Assembly: GCA_964542915.1 (NCBI GenBank)
Contig: CAZIVP010000013.1
Span: forward strand, 1-64,000
Length of the DNA: 64,000 bases
Reading direction: 5' to 3'
Source of the DNA: CAZIVP01 sp964542915
GTDB lineage: Bacteria; Calditrichota; Calditrichia; Calditrichales; Calditrichaceae
Below, in pieces: positions 34,011-44,148 of this stretch. Numbering within the stretch: the first letter of the stretch is position 1; each line of letters opens with the position of its first letter. The position numbers were made by a program, and so were the translations under genes. The notes below the pieces were generated by a model. It was not told the origin of the DNA. It did no database searches and worked only from the letters and a program-made list of their open reading frames with translations.

Positions 34011-35168
34011 ATGTTGAGAATAAAAACATTATCGATGGTACTTCTTGTTTTTGCAATCGCTTTGTTCTATCAATGCGGAAATCGGCCGGCGCAGACGGAT
34101 GAAAGCGGCGGGCAGAAAAAGGATACGACCGAAATGCGCTCGGACCAGAAAAAGAAGGGCGGACAAAAAGACAAGGAGAATGAAGCCGTACCCGTTGAAA
34201 TTACCCGCGCCGTTAAAGGCGATATTTCTGATTTTATCCTGCTGAGTTCCAATCTCGAAACCGAAATTATGGCGGATATTTATTCCCGTATCCAGGGCGT
34301 GGTGGAAAAAATTCACAAAGAAGAAGGACAATACGTGAATAAAGGGGACACCCTTTTGACCTTGGAAGCCAGGGAATATGTTTTGGCCGAGGAGAAGGCG
34401 CGCATTGAATACGAAAAACAGAAGAATAATTTCAACCGTCTCAAAAAAATGTATGAGAAAGATTTGCTGAGCGTGGAAGAATTTGAAAACGCCCGATTTG
34501 CGCTAAATGCGGCCAGGGTGCAGTGGGAAGAGGCCAATCTCAATCTCGACTACACGCGTATCAAGTCCCCGATTAGCGGACGCGTCGGTGAACGTTTAGC
34601 GAAAATAGGCGCCCGAATCCAGCCGACCGATAAACTGTTCTCGGTCGTCAATAACGCTCAGGTCATCGCCGTTGTATATGTCCCGGAAAAGTATTTAAAA
34701 CAACTAAAAATCGGACAGGATGCCTTTATCACTTCCGATAATCTTGAAGGGGAGCAATTTGACGCCTGGATCAAACGCATCAGTCCGGTGGTGGATCCTT
34801 CCAGCGGCACATTCAAGGTTACGGTGGGCGTACGCAATCGTGGTAACGTTTTGCGTCCCGGGATGTTCGTCAACGTACACATCATTATCGATACCCATAA
34901 AGATGTTGTACTGGTGCCGAAAACCGCCATCGTTTACGAAAATGAATATATGAATGTCTATGTGGTGCGCGACAGTATCGCACGTAAAATCCAGTTAAAT
35001 CCCGGTTTTGAAGATAACGAAAAAGTCGAAGTATTGAATGAAGGCATCTCTGCCGGCGATTCCATTATAGTGGTAGGGCAGGCCGGCATGAAAGACAATA
35101 CCGAAGTACAGGTGGTGCGCTCGCGTGAGAGCCGCATAACTGCCGAAAGCGAAGAGCCGGGCGTTTAA
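34011..35168 (+). CDS. RND efflux periplasmic adaptor (membrane fusion protein)
   Basis: A 385-residue adaptor linking an inner-membrane RND pump to an outer-membrane channel. The N-terminal hydrophobic signal ends FYQC, a possible but atypical lipobox. A charged linker of about 30 residues follows. Next come the lipoyl-like half motif (IQGVVEKIHKEEGQYVNKGDTLLTL), a helical hairpin, the second lipoyl half (DYTRIKSPISGRVGERLAKIGARI) and beta-barrel domains (PVVDPSSGTFKVTVGVRN). GGAG is five bases before the ATG. Two RND pump genes follow. No outer-membrane factor gene is in the window. Confidence 0.92.
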   Translation: MLRIKTLSMVLLVFAIALFYQCGNRPAQTDESGGQKKDTTEMRSDQKKKGGQKDKENEAVPVEITRAVKGDISDFILLSSNLETEIMADIYSRIQGVVEKIHKEEGQYVNKGDTLLTLEAREYVLAEEKARIEYEKQKNNFNRLKKMYEKDLLSVEEFENARFALNAARVQWEEANLNLDYTRIKSPISGRVGERLAKIGARIQPTDKLFSVVNNAQVIAVVYVPEKYLKQLKIGQDAFITSDNLEGEQFDAWIKRISPVVDPSSGTFKVTVGVRNRGNVLRPGMFVNVHIIIDTHKDVVLVPKTAIVYENEYMNVYVVRDSIARKIQLNPGFEDNEKVEVLNEGISAGDSIIVVGQAGMKDNTEVQVVRSRESRITAESEEPGV

Positions 35169-35342
35169 AGCGAGGATTTAACGCGGAGAGTTATGCGATT
35201 CAACTATTTTTCCGCCAAATGACTGACCCAACAATCGAAGACATTAGGCAGGGCCTTTCATCCAATCGGTAAAAAGCAAAAACGGATACGGTTGTTATGA
35301 TCCGGGAGATCAATCTTAAAACATTTGCAAACAGGATAGTTT

Positions 35343-38300
35343 ATGGATAATCAACAGCAGGAGCTTCGCACGCATTTTTTTAACTTTACGACCCGGCGTC
35401 CGGTAGCTATTTTAATGGTCGTGATCGGCGTGGTGGTATTCGGATGGATATCCTACCAGCAATTGCCGCTGAATTTAATGCCGGATATGACCTATCCAAG
35501 TTTAACCGTACGTACGGAATATCCGGGCACGGCGCCCCAGGAAATTGAAACGACGATTTCCAGGCCCATTGAACAGGCCCTTGGCGTGATTGATAATTTG
35601 GTATCGATCAGTTCGGTATCGAAGGCAGAACAATCCGACGTCATCCTGGAATTTACCTGGGATACCGATATGAATAAAGCGACGGCCGACATCCGTGAAA
35701 AGCTGGACCAGGTCTTTTTACCGGAAGATGCCAACCGTCCCATTATATTACGTTACGATCCTTCCCTGGACCCTATCATGCGGCTCGGTCTTTACGGCGA
35801 TCGGAGTCTGACGTATTTACGTTACCTTGCGGAAGAAGAGATCAAACGGGCGCTCGAGACGGTGGATGGCGTGGCTGCGGTTAAAGTGAAAGGCGGATTG
35901 GAAGAAGAGATCCGTGTGGAACTCGATGAACAAAAACTGACGCTCATCGGGATCAATATCCAGGCCATCAAGAGTCGTCTGTCCGAGGAAAATGTCAATT
36001 TGGCAGGCGGCAATCTAAAGGAAGGCCAAACCGAATATCTGGTACGTACGCTGAACGAGTTCAAGTCGGTCGATCAAATCAGTGAAGTCGTGATCGGACG
36101 ATGGAATAATGTGAATGTGAAAGTGAAGGACGTCGGAAGGGTTTATCGCAGCAGTAAAGAACGCGAGATCATAACGCGCATCGGCGGCAACGAAAGTGTT
36201 GAAATTGAGGTCTATAAAGAAGCCGACGCCAATCTGGTCGCTGTTGCTGAGGCCGTAAACAACCGGCTTTACGGGACGCCTGAGCAACAGGCGTACGTTA
36301 AGCGTATGGAATCCTCCGAAAGGGAAGGACGGAAAAAAGAGGCGCAAAAAGCGGAAGAAGGCCGACAGGAAGGCTTGTTGAAAAAACGCATGACTAATTT
36401 TTTAACCTACGATTTACCGCAGAATGTGAACATCCAAACCCTCTCCGATCAATCCATTTTTATTGAAAACTCCATAAATGAAGTAAAAACCACCGCGATT
36501 CAGGGCGGTCTTTTAGCGATTCTGGTTCTGTTTGTTTTCTTGAGACGGCTTTCGCCGACCGTAATCATCGGCCTGGCCATACCGATTTCGATTGTTGCGA
36601 CCTTTGCGCCCATGAAAATGTTCTCCGTTTCATTGAATATCATGTCGTTAGGCGGACTTGCTCTCGGTATCGGTATGCTGGTGGATAATTCCATTGTCGT
36701 GCTGGAGAGCATTGCCCGTTGCCGTGAAGAGGGCGACGGGCTGATCCATGCCACGGTGCGCGGCGTCGGTGAAGTGGGCGGCGCCGTTATTGCCTCGACC
36801 CTGACAACCATCGCCGTATTCTTTCCGATTGTGTTCGTGCAGGGCGTGGCGGGTCAGGTTTTTGGCGACCTGGCGTTGACTGTTGTGTTTGCTCTGTTAG
36901 CTTCTCTGGCGGTAGCGCTCTTCCTCATTCCCATGTTATCATCGCGCAAAACGGAAGATTTTATACGCGAAGCCAATATCGACCGTCTGCCCAAAGAGTA
37001 TATTCTCAATTATAAAATAAAAGACCGCATTGATTATTTGTTCAGCGATGCCCACCCGAAAGGATTCTTCGTCAAACTACGCGAACTGGTAACGCTCATC
37101 GTTCAATCGCTTTTGATCTGGGCCACCAAAACCATCAGGATTACGTTTTCGTTGGTTCTTGTCGTTCTAAAACAGTTTGTGATTAACATACTCCTCTTAC
37201 CACAGCCATTTATCGGTCTGATCAATCTTTTTAAAAGCAATGTATTCCGTTACGGCGATTTTGTGGTAGGGACTGCAAAATCCACACATCCGCCTCACTT
37301 ATCGTTTACCAACAGCGTTTGGCCCGATTATCTAACGGTTGAATCAATCGCAAAGCTTTACGACAATTTTGGGGCGTTAAAAGGCAGATTTCTGGATTTG
37401 AACCGCTGGCAACGAATCTTTTATGCGCCATGGTACGGAGTCAAGTGCGTGTTTTACCTCATCCGTCATCTCCTCGCCGCGTTTTTCGAACTTGTATTTT
37501 CCTTTTTCCATGCTATTGTGATGGCGGGCGGCGTGTTCTTTTATATGCTTTACCTGGAGGTACGGTTGCTGGCGACGGTTCCGGCCAATGGGCTTGTGAA
37601 GGCGTTCGATATCGTTTATGGATGGGTGGCAGGCGTGTATCCGGGTATACTCAAAAATGCTCTACACAACCGCTACGCCGTTGTGGCGGGTCTGCTTGTG
37701 GTGTTTGTATTCAGCGTCTTTGTTTTGGGACCGCAGTTGGGCCGCGAATTGATACCCGAGGTTCATCAGCGGGAGTTTAATTTGGAGTTAACGTTGCCGG
37801 TCGGTACGCCTGTGGAAACCACCGATGAACGTATTATGCCCATCCAGGAAGAAATCCAAAAGCTGGACGGCGTTAAGCAGGTGGCTGCCGTCGCGGGCAC
37901 CGATAAAACAGCGACGACCGAATCGGACGAAGGCGAGCACACCGCCAAATTGACCGTAACCCTGGAACCCACACGCAATCCTGCAGCCGCGGAAGAACGT
38001 ATTATCGCCCGGGTGCGCGAAATTATGGATGCGTTTCCCGGCATTGCTTCCAATATTACACGTCCAACCATATTTAGTTTTAAAACTCCGGTCGAAGTTT
38101 ATATCAAAGGCTACAATCTTTCCGACCTGCAGAGATTCAGTAAATTACTGGAAGACCGCATGCAGGAGATTCCCGGTTTGGTGGACGCCAAATCCAATAT
38201 TCAGCGCGGCAATCCCGAAATTCAAATTTTCTATGACCGCGAGCAAATCGCCCATCATGGTTTAAACGTTCGTAATGTGGCATCGATTGTCCGAAATAAA

Positions 38301-39167
38301 GTACGGGGCGATGTGGCGACTGAATTCAAAGAAGAAGATCGCCGGATCGATGTGTTGGTGCGTCTTCGCGAAGAAGATAAGGAGAGCGTTTCCGACCTGA
38401 AACGATTGGTGGTCAATCCCAGCGCTAACGTTCCCGTGGCATTGAACAGCGTCGCTGATATTCGCATCAATGAAGGGCCCTCCGAAATACGTAGAGTGGA
38501 TCAGCAGCGGACGGCGCTGATTACCGCTAATCTTGCGCCCGGAGCGAGCCTCAATGAGGTAAATCAACGCATTTACGAAACCATAGAAAATTTAAATTTA
38601 CCGCCGGATTTCTCATATGAACTGGGCGGACAAAATGAGGAAATGCAGACATCGCTCAACAGCTTGAGTATGGCGCTGGCCCTGGCTATTTTTCTGGTAT
38701 ACATCGTCATGGCCTCCCAGTTCGAATCGTTGATCCATCCCTTCGTCATTATATTTACGATTCCGATGGCGTTGATTGGCGTCATACTGTTTCTGTACAT
38801 CTTGGATATCCCCCTCAGTATCGTTGTGTTTCTGGGCATGATTATGCTCGCGGGCATTGTTGTAAATAACGCCATTGTATTGGTTGATTATATTAATCAT
38901 TTGCGGCGAAGCGGAATGGATAAGATAACGGCAATCATCGAAGCCGGAAAAATTCGTCTGCGCCCCATTTTAATGACAACAGCAACCACGGTTCTGGGGC
39001 TTCTCCCCATGGCCATTGGCATGGGCGACGGCGCTGAAATACGCACCCCGATGGCTATTACCGTGATAATCGGTTTAATTACGGCCACGGTTTTAACATT
39101 GATTATTATACCGACGGTTTACAGTATTTTTAGCCGCGAAAAACAATTAGGCGATGAAATTCAGTGA
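35343..39167 (+). CDS. RND efflux pump with an enlarged central membrane region
   Basis: A 1274-residue proton-driven inner-membrane transporter of the AcrB/HAE type, about 220 residues longer than usual. Standard landmarks are the N-terminal helix (RRPVAILMVVIGVVVFGWISY), porter-domain segments, and transmembrane helix 4 with GIGMLVDNSIVVLES carrying the proton-relay aspartate. The C-terminal half has MLAGIVVNNAIVLVDYI. The extra length is mostly residues of about 545-770, between the two pseudo-repeats. It includes several further hydrophobic stretches (SLLIWATKTIRITFSLVLVV, AIVMAGGVFFYMLYL). A charged insert (about 318-350) is also unusual. AGGA lies seven bases before the ATG. Substrate unknown. 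Confidence 0.93.
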   Translation: MDNQQQELRTHFFNFTTRRPVAILMVVIGVVVFGWISYQQLPLNLMPDMTYPSLTVRTEYPGTAPQEIETTISRPIEQALGVIDNLVSISSVSKAEQSDVILEFTWDTDMNKATADIREKLDQVFLPEDANRPIILRYDPSLDPIMRLGLYGDRSLTYLRYLAEEEIKRALETVDGVAAVKVKGGLEEEIRVELDEQKLTLIGINIQAIKSRLSEENVNLAGGNLKEGQTEYLVRTLNEFKSVDQISEVVIGRWNNVNVKVKDVGRVYRSSKEREIITRIGGNESVEIEVYKEADANLVAVAEAVNNRLYGTPEQQAYVKRMESSEREGRKKEAQKAEEGRQEGLLKKRMTNFLTYDLPQNVNIQTLSDQSIFIENSINEVKTTAIQGGLLAILVLFVFLRRLSPTVIIGLAIPISIVATFAPMKMFSVSLNIMSLGGLALGIGMLVDNSIVVLESIARCREEGDGLIHATVRGVGEVGGAVIASTLTTIAVFFPIVFVQGVAGQVFGDLALTVVFALLASLAVALFLIPMLSSRKTEDFIREANIDRLPKEYILNYKIKDRIDYLFSDAHPKGFFVKLRELVTLIVQSLLIWATKTIRITFSLVLVVLKQFVINILLLPQPFIGLINLFKSNVFRYGDFVVGTAKSTHPPHLSFTNSVWPDYLTVESIAKLYDNFGALKGRFLDLNRWQRIFYAPWYGVKCVFYLIRHLLAAFFELVFSFFHAIVMAGGVFFYMLYLEVRLLATVPANGLVKAFDIVYGWVAGVYPGILKNALHNRYAVVAGLLVVFVFSVFVLGPQLGRELIPEVHQREFNLELTLPVGTPVETTDERIMPIQEEIQKLDGVKQVAAVAGTDKTATTESDEGEHTAKLTVTLEPTRNPAAAEERIIARVREIMDAFPGIASNITRPTIFSFKTPVEVYIKGYNLSDLQRFSKLLEDRMQEIPGLVDAKSNIQRGNPEIQIFYDREQIAHHGLNVRNVASIVRNKVRGDVATEFKEEDRRIDVLVRLREEDKESVSDLKRLVVNPSANVPVALNSVADIRINEGPSEIRRVDQQRTALITANLAPGASLNEVNQRIYETIENLNLPPDFSYELGGQNEEMQTSLNSLSMALALAIFLVYIVMASQFESLIHPFVIIFTIPMALIGVILFLYILDIPLSIVVFLGMIMLAGIVVNNAIVLVDYINHLRRSGMDKITAIIEAGKIRLRPILMTTATTVLGLLPMAIGMGDGAEIRTPMAITVIIGLITATVLTLIIIPTVYSIFSREKQLGDEIQ

Positions 39168-39209
39168 TGGGATTGCAATCGATCGCTGAACTTTAAATGA
39201 GGTTAGATC

Positions 39210-42200
39210 ATGAATGAACAAGGCGGACAAAAACAGGACCATGGCAAGCGCCGCTACAGTTTACTGCCCAGCATTGCGCTCAATCGGCCCATTACATCCC
39301 TGATGACATTGCTGGCTCTTCTCGTGATCGGTTTTATTGCATACAGCCAGATTTCTGTGGATTTGTTCCCGGCGGGTTTCGAACGGCCGTTCCTGGGCGT
39401 TTGGGTTCCCTACCCCAATGCCAACCCTGAAGAAGTGGAAGAGTTCATTGCGCGCCCCATCGAAGAAGTGGTACGTACGGTCAAGGGCGTGCGCACCGTT
39501 TCTACCAATAGTTTTACCAACGGATGCTGGGCGTTCATCCGTTTTAATCAGGATACGGATATGGACCTGGCTTACAGCCAGTTGCGCGACCGCATGGATC
39601 GTGTTAAACCGGAGTTGCCCGATGATGTGGAGCGCATCTATCTGCGCAAATGGAGCGATGAAGATACGCCGATTATGTGGGTGGCGTTGATTCCCAACCA
39701 ACCGCTCAAAGATCCCTATTACTTTACCGAGCAACGCGTTAAAAAACCGCTGGAGCGCATTGACGGCGTCGCCAACGTCGAAATTTGGGGCGCCGACGAA
39801 AAATCGATCCAGATTTTGATTAACCAGGATGCCATACGAACCTACAAGATTAATCTTTATAATGTGATCGAATCGCTGCGCCAGGATAATTTTGCATTAT
39901 CTTCGGGGCATCTGGAGGAAGGCGGCCAAAAAATTTATGTACGATCCGTGGGTAAGTTCCGCAGTTTGGAACAGATTCGGCAATTGCCGATTCGAGGCGC
40001 CAATATTAAGGTAAAAGATATTGCCAATGTTAAATACGATGTGCCGGAACAAAACTGGGTGCAACGCATCAATGGCAAAAAGGCCATCCAGCTTGGCATT
40101 TACAAAGAATCCATTGCCAATACCGTCGAGATATGCCAGGCGGTAGAAAACAAATTTGATACGGAGTTTAAACAAGACCCGGATTTTGCCAATTTTAATG
40201 TTCAGGTGTTGTTCAGTCAGGGTCATTTTATTCTGGAATCGGTTAATAATTTGAAGAACGCGGGAATGTGGGGCGGATTTTTTGCATTTCTGGTCCTGTA
40301 TTTTTTTCTGCGCCGGTTACGTATGACCATCATTTTGAACGTGGCCATTCCCCTTTCCATTATGGTAAGCCTTACCATCCTTTATTTTATGGGCTGGAGT
40401 TTGAATGTTATAACCATGATGGGATTGATGATATCGATCGGCATGGTGGTGGATAATTCCATTGTGGTATTGGAGAATATTTATCATAAACGAGCGCAGA
40501 AATATAAAGATCGCGACGCCGCAGGCATTGGCGCCAGTGAAGTGGCGCTGGCGGTAACCATGGCCACGTTCACCACTATTGTCGTCTTTTTGCCGTTGAT
40601 TTTAATGAACGATGAGGTTGGGTTTCGTTTTTATATGCTGCGCATCGGTTTACCGGTTATATTTTCGCTGCTGGCTTCTTTATTGGTTGCGATGGTGTTC
40701 ATTCCGTTGGCTGCCAGCCGCGTTGTGAGTAAACGCCAGGTACAGGAACCCAGGGCGATTACCATTGGAAATCGATATTATAAAGGCGCTCTTTCGTGGG
40801 TATTGGAACATCGTTTGGAAACATTTATTTTACTTCTGTTTATTTTACTTTCAACCAGCGTCGCCATGAATAATCTGGCGCGTACCGACAGTATGGAAGG
40901 CAACATCAATGATTTCCGGTTCTTTTTTGATTTGCCCGAAAACTATTCCATGCAGGATGCCGAAAAGCTGGTAACGACCGTTGAAGATACCATTCATAGT
41001 AAGGCTGAAGTGTACAATGTTAAAGCCATTGATGTACGATACCGTCATAACAATGCACGCGTTCAGGTATTCCTGAATTCCGAATCTCCGGAACGCTGGT
41101 ATGAAGTTCTTTATAACGGCGCAAAAAAAATAATGGGCGTTTACAAGGCACCTTATATGGAACGGGATAAGGTGGTGGAAGATGTTAAAAAACGACTACC
41201 GACCTTTCCCGGCGTAAAAATGCGCACCAGTTGGAGGCAGCAGGGCAGCGAGGATGCTTCCCTGACCATCACGTTATTCGGGGACGATACGAATAAACTC
41301 GCCGAATTGTCCGAAGAAGTGGAACGCAGGCTGAACCGGCTGGATGAGATTATCAGCGTGGAAACCGACCGCGAGACCGGTAGCGACGAAATACGTTTGG
41401 AACTCAAGCGCGAACAGGTTCAAAAATACGGAATCAATCCTCAGGTGGTTTCCGGTACGGTTATGTATGCCCTGCGCGGCATACAGTTACCCAAATATCA
41501 AACCGAAGACCGGGAAGTGGATATGCGCATTCAGTTACGGGAATCCGATCGCGAAACGTTAGAACAATTGCAAAATATCAGCTTTTTCACACGGAATGGT
41601 AAAGAGATTCCGCTTTCCGCTATCGCGAATTTTAAAGTGAAAAAAGGTTTTGGTGAAATTCATCGCGAAAACGGCAAAACGTCTTTACAGGTTAAAGCCA
41701 ATACAACTTCCGAAAACATCGCCCAGCTCTATCAACAGGTGGATAAGGTGATGGAAGGATTTGAGATGCCTTACGGTTATTCCTGGAATAAGGGCGAACG
41801 GTTTCGTCGGATACAGGAAAGCGAAAGCAATATGATTTTCGGTATTATCCTTTCCATTACATTTGTTTTCTTGTTAATGGGTATCTTATTTGAATCTTTT
41901 GTTTTACCGCTGTCGGTCATTATGGTCGTGCCGTTCTCATTCGTAGGCGCTTACTGGATGCTGTTCATTACCGGAACACCGATGGATATGATGAGCCAGA
42001 TCGGGTTCATAATTCTCATTGGGATTGTAGTCAATAACGCCATTGTTTTGATTGATTTGGTAAACCGTTTGCGCAAACAGGGCCTCAGCCGCTATAATGC
42101 TTTAATCGAAGCCGGACAAAACCGTTTTCGCCCCATTTTGATGACGGCGTTTACAACCATCGGTGGGCTTATACCCATGGCGGTCGGTAACGCCAAAATG

Positions 42201-42413
42201 ATCGGCATTCCTTATGCACCCATGGGAAGAACAATCATCGGCGGTTTGATCTTTTCCACATTGGTCGCGCTCATAGCGGTACCCTGGGCCTACACTCTGT
42301 TTGATGATATGCGTAACTATTTCCGGCAAATGGTAAGCGGTCTGTTTAAAGAGCGTTTTGGCCTCGGTGGATCCACGACAGAAACGGCGGAGCTGCCACA
42401 GGGCAAAGGATAG
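39210..42413 (+). CDS. RND efflux pump, second paralogue
   Basis: A 1067-residue inner-membrane RND transporter of normal size, 42 bases after the first pump. Features are the N-terminal helix after a charged leader, porter segments such as WVPYPNANPEEVEEFIARP, helix 4 with SIGMVVDNSIVVLENI, and the second-half FIILIGIVVNNAIVLIDLV. GAGG is seven bases before the ATG. Adjacent non-identical pump genes with one adaptor suggest a heteromeric pump, as known for MdtBC. The product ends with a charged cytoplasmic tail. Confidence 0.94.
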   Translation: MNEQGGQKQDHGKRRYSLLPSIALNRPITSLMTLLALLVIGFIAYSQISVDLFPAGFERPFLGVWVPYPNANPEEVEEFIARPIEEVVRTVKGVRTVSTNSFTNGCWAFIRFNQDTDMDLAYSQLRDRMDRVKPELPDDVERIYLRKWSDEDTPIMWVALIPNQPLKDPYYFTEQRVKKPLERIDGVANVEIWGADEKSIQILINQDAIRTYKINLYNVIESLRQDNFALSSGHLEEGGQKIYVRSVGKFRSLEQIRQLPIRGANIKVKDIANVKYDVPEQNWVQRINGKKAIQLGIYKESIANTVEICQAVENKFDTEFKQDPDFANFNVQVLFSQGHFILESVNNLKNAGMWGGFFAFLVLYFFLRRLRMTIILNVAIPLSIMVSLTILYFMGWSLNVITMMGLMISIGMVVDNSIVVLENIYHKRAQKYKDRDAAGIGASEVALAVTMATFTTIVVFLPLILMNDEVGFRFYMLRIGLPVIFSLLASLLVAMVFIPLAASRVVSKRQVQEPRAITIGNRYYKGALSWVLEHRLETFILLLFILLSTSVAMNNLARTDSMEGNINDFRFFFDLPENYSMQDAEKLVTTVEDTIHSKAEVYNVKAIDVRYRHNNARVQVFLNSESPERWYEVLYNGAKKIMGVYKAPYMERDKVVEDVKKRLPTFPGVKMRTSWRQQGSEDASLTITLFGDDTNKLAELSEEVERRLNRLDEIISVETDRETGSDEIRLELKREQVQKYGINPQVVSGTVMYALRGIQLPKYQTEDREVDMRIQLRESDRETLEQLQNISFFTRNGKEIPLSAIANFKVKKGFGEIHRENGKTSLQVKANTTSENIAQLYQQVDKVMEGFEMPYGYSWNKGERFRRIQESESNMIFGIILSITFVFLLMGILFESFVLPLSVIMVVPFSFVGAYWMLFITGTPMDMMSQIGFIILIGIVVNNAIVLIDLVNRLRKQGLSRYNALIEAGQNRFRPILMTAFTTIGGLIPMAVGNAKMIGIPYAPMGRTIIGGLIFSTLVALIAVPWAYTLFDDMRNYFRQMVSGLFKERFGLGGSTTETAELPQGKG

Positions 42414-42510
42414 ACTATCGAAATGTATCAAAATGATTTTAGTCTGTAACTAATAACACCCGTATGCGATCAAGAGGCGCATTACCTAAAAAATAGACCT
42501 ATTTTAATTG

Positions 42511-43308
42511 ATGTATAACGACGCAAATGCTATTTATTATAGTGAGTACGAACCGGCGGAAAATCTGAGGCAGTTTATAAGCGCTTACTGGAAGTTTGAA
42601 TACAACTCAAAGGCCGGCGACGTTTTTCCGCACATCGTTCTTCCCGACGGTTGTCCTTCGCTTATATTTTTTCGTGCAAAAAAGGGAAAGATTGCCAATG
42701 CCACCCTCTTTGGTCCACGTGCCAATCCCTATCCTGTCGATATTTATCCCGCTACCGTCGTTGTCGGTGTACGATTTTTCCCGGGGGCAATCAGTCATAT
42801 ATTGAATATCAGCGCATCAGCGCTTCGTAATAAAAATATTAACGCTCATTCCTATCTTAAGCACGAGGCATTGACTGTCTTTGCCGATAGCATATATCCG
42901 GGATTTAATCGATTTGAGAATCTCGATGCGGTCTTTTCAGAGATCATCGAACAACGTGGAGCAAGGGCAGATGAGGCGATCCGCTACGCTGTAAATTGCA
43001 TTATTGACGCGAAAGGCAAACGAAAGGTAGGCGATATCGCATTGGAGTGTGGTTTGGGTTTACGTCAGTTACAGCGGAAATTTCGCCAACAGGTGGGATT
43101 AAGTTTAAAGGAATTTGCCCGGATCCGTCGTATGCGCTCTGTTTTAGCCGATCTGATTCTAAAAAAACATGACATTCAAGACGCCCTTTTCAGGGCAGGT
43201 TATTTTGATCAGTCGCATTTTAATAAAGATTTATCGTATCTCTCCGGTATGAATCCAACCCGATTAATAGCCCTGTATACACAGATTCATCACGGCAACG
43301 TGTTATAA
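42511..43308 (+). CDS. AraC-family transcriptional regulator
   Basis: A 265-residue regulator with an N-terminal effector-like domain resembling DUF6597 (LRQFISAYWKFEYN, IVLPDGCPSLIFF, VVGVRFFPGAISHIL) and a C-terminal pair of helix-turn-helix units (KVGDIALECGLGLRQLQRKFRQQVG; FRAGYFDQSHFNKDLSYLSGMNP). The ATG at 42511 immediately follows an in-frame TTG; no good ribosome-binding site is visible. It could control the adjacent RND pumps, or the DUF1579-like gene downstream. Neither is demonstrated by the sequence. Confidence 0.88.
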   Translation: MYNDANAIYYSEYEPAENLRQFISAYWKFEYNSKAGDVFPHIVLPDGCPSLIFFRAKKGKIANATLFGPRANPYPVDIYPATVVVGVRFFPGAISHILNISASALRNKNINAHSYLKHEALTVFADSIYPGFNRFENLDAVFSEIIEQRGARADEAIRYAVNCIIDAKGKRKVGDIALECGLGLRQLQRKFRQQVGLSLKEFARIRRMRSVLADLILKKHDIQDALFRAGYFDQSHFNKDLSYLSGMNPTRLIALYTQIHHGNVL

Positions 43309-43387
43309 TACATGTCGCATTTTTACAAGCGAATATCTGAGCGATTCCCTATCTTTATTAAGAAACAATTAAAGGGGAGGATATGCC

Positions 43388-43921
43388 ATGAGAGTCTTTC
43401 TGACATTATTACTGTTCGCTCTTGTTCAAAAAACGGTTGCCCAGGTGCCGGATGTTAAACCGTCGGTTCAGAACGCCATGCAGGAAGTATCCGAAATGGT
43501 TGGCGTTTGGGAAGGCCGGTCTTGGCATAGCAATAAAAAGGGCCAAAAAGAATACAGTAACGTTCGGGAGAACATTCAGTGGCGCCTCGATCAAACCCTC
43601 CTGGTCATGGAAGGGCAGGGCAAAGATGACAATGACCGTGTCGTGCATCATGCCTTTGGCGTTTTGTCATACGATCCGTTCCGGCAAACCTATCAAATGA
43701 ATACCTATCTCGCAAAGGGCTTAAGCCGGTCGGCAACTTTTGAAGTGTTGAAGCCCAATGAACGGTTTCGCTGGCAGTTTGAAAGCAACCGCGGAACCAT
43801 TCGTTATACGATTGCTATCGCCTCGACCGGAACATGGGAAGAAGTGGGCGAATTCTCAAGCGATGGCGAATCGTGGCGTCAATTTTTCGAAATGGAGTTG
43901 CATAGAGTTGAACAGGAATGA
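43388..43921 (+). CDS. secreted DUF1579-like protein
   Basis: A 177-residue protein with a cleavable signal peptide (MRVFLTLLLFALVQKTVAQ) and a single beta-rich lipocalin-like domain. The pattern MVGVWEGRSWHSN, FGVLSYDPFRQTYQMNTY and a C-terminal SFFEM-type strand matches the DUF1579 group. Function is unknown. GGGGAGG precedes the ATG. It follows the AraC gene by 79 bases, and the two may be functionally linked. Confidence 0.7.
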   Translation: MRVFLTLLLFALVQKTVAQVPDVKPSVQNAMQEVSEMVGVWEGRSWHSNKKGQKEYSNVRENIQWRLDQTLLVMEGQGKDDNDRVVHHAFGVLSYDPFRQTYQMNTYLAKGLSRSATFEVLKPNERFRWQFESNRGTIRYTIAIASTGTWEEVGEFSSDGESWRQFFEMELHRVEQE

Positions 43922-44105
43922 TCGTCCGAAATTGGCTGAAAACCGTTTAGATTTTTATTAATAACACAACCGTTAAGGTTTGGTATTTAATTTATGGTTA
44001 TTGGGACGGGCATTATCCGATGATCAAAGGTTTGATCGGATGATTTCCGTTCCTTTTTGGATACATCCTTCAATACGCCGTTACTCCTGACATCCGAGAA
44101 TGGTA

Positions 44106-44133
44106 TCTGTCGAAATAATTCTATTTCGACAGA
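44106..44133. terminator. perfect 12-bp hairpin between convergent genes
   Basis: TCTGTCGAAATA and its exact complement flank the tetraloop ATTC. It lies between the convergent DUF1579-like and homoaconitase-like genes, 15 bases after the latter's stop. It lacks a T-run on either side, so it may act as a bidirectional 3'-end stabiliser or a factor-dependent terminator. Confidence 0.5.
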
Positions 44134-44148
44134 AGAATCCCGACCTTC

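Noticed and set aside
37430..37780. Plus-strand frame inside the RND insertion region
   Set aside because: It is in another frame of the pump gene. The pump frame stays open with plausible membrane helices throughout, so a frameshift or nested gene is not needed.
43709..43722. AAGGGCTTAAGCC also occurring near 27371
   Set aside because: One copy is inside a coding sequence, and the match centres on the self-complementary GGCTTAAGCC; chance is sufficient.
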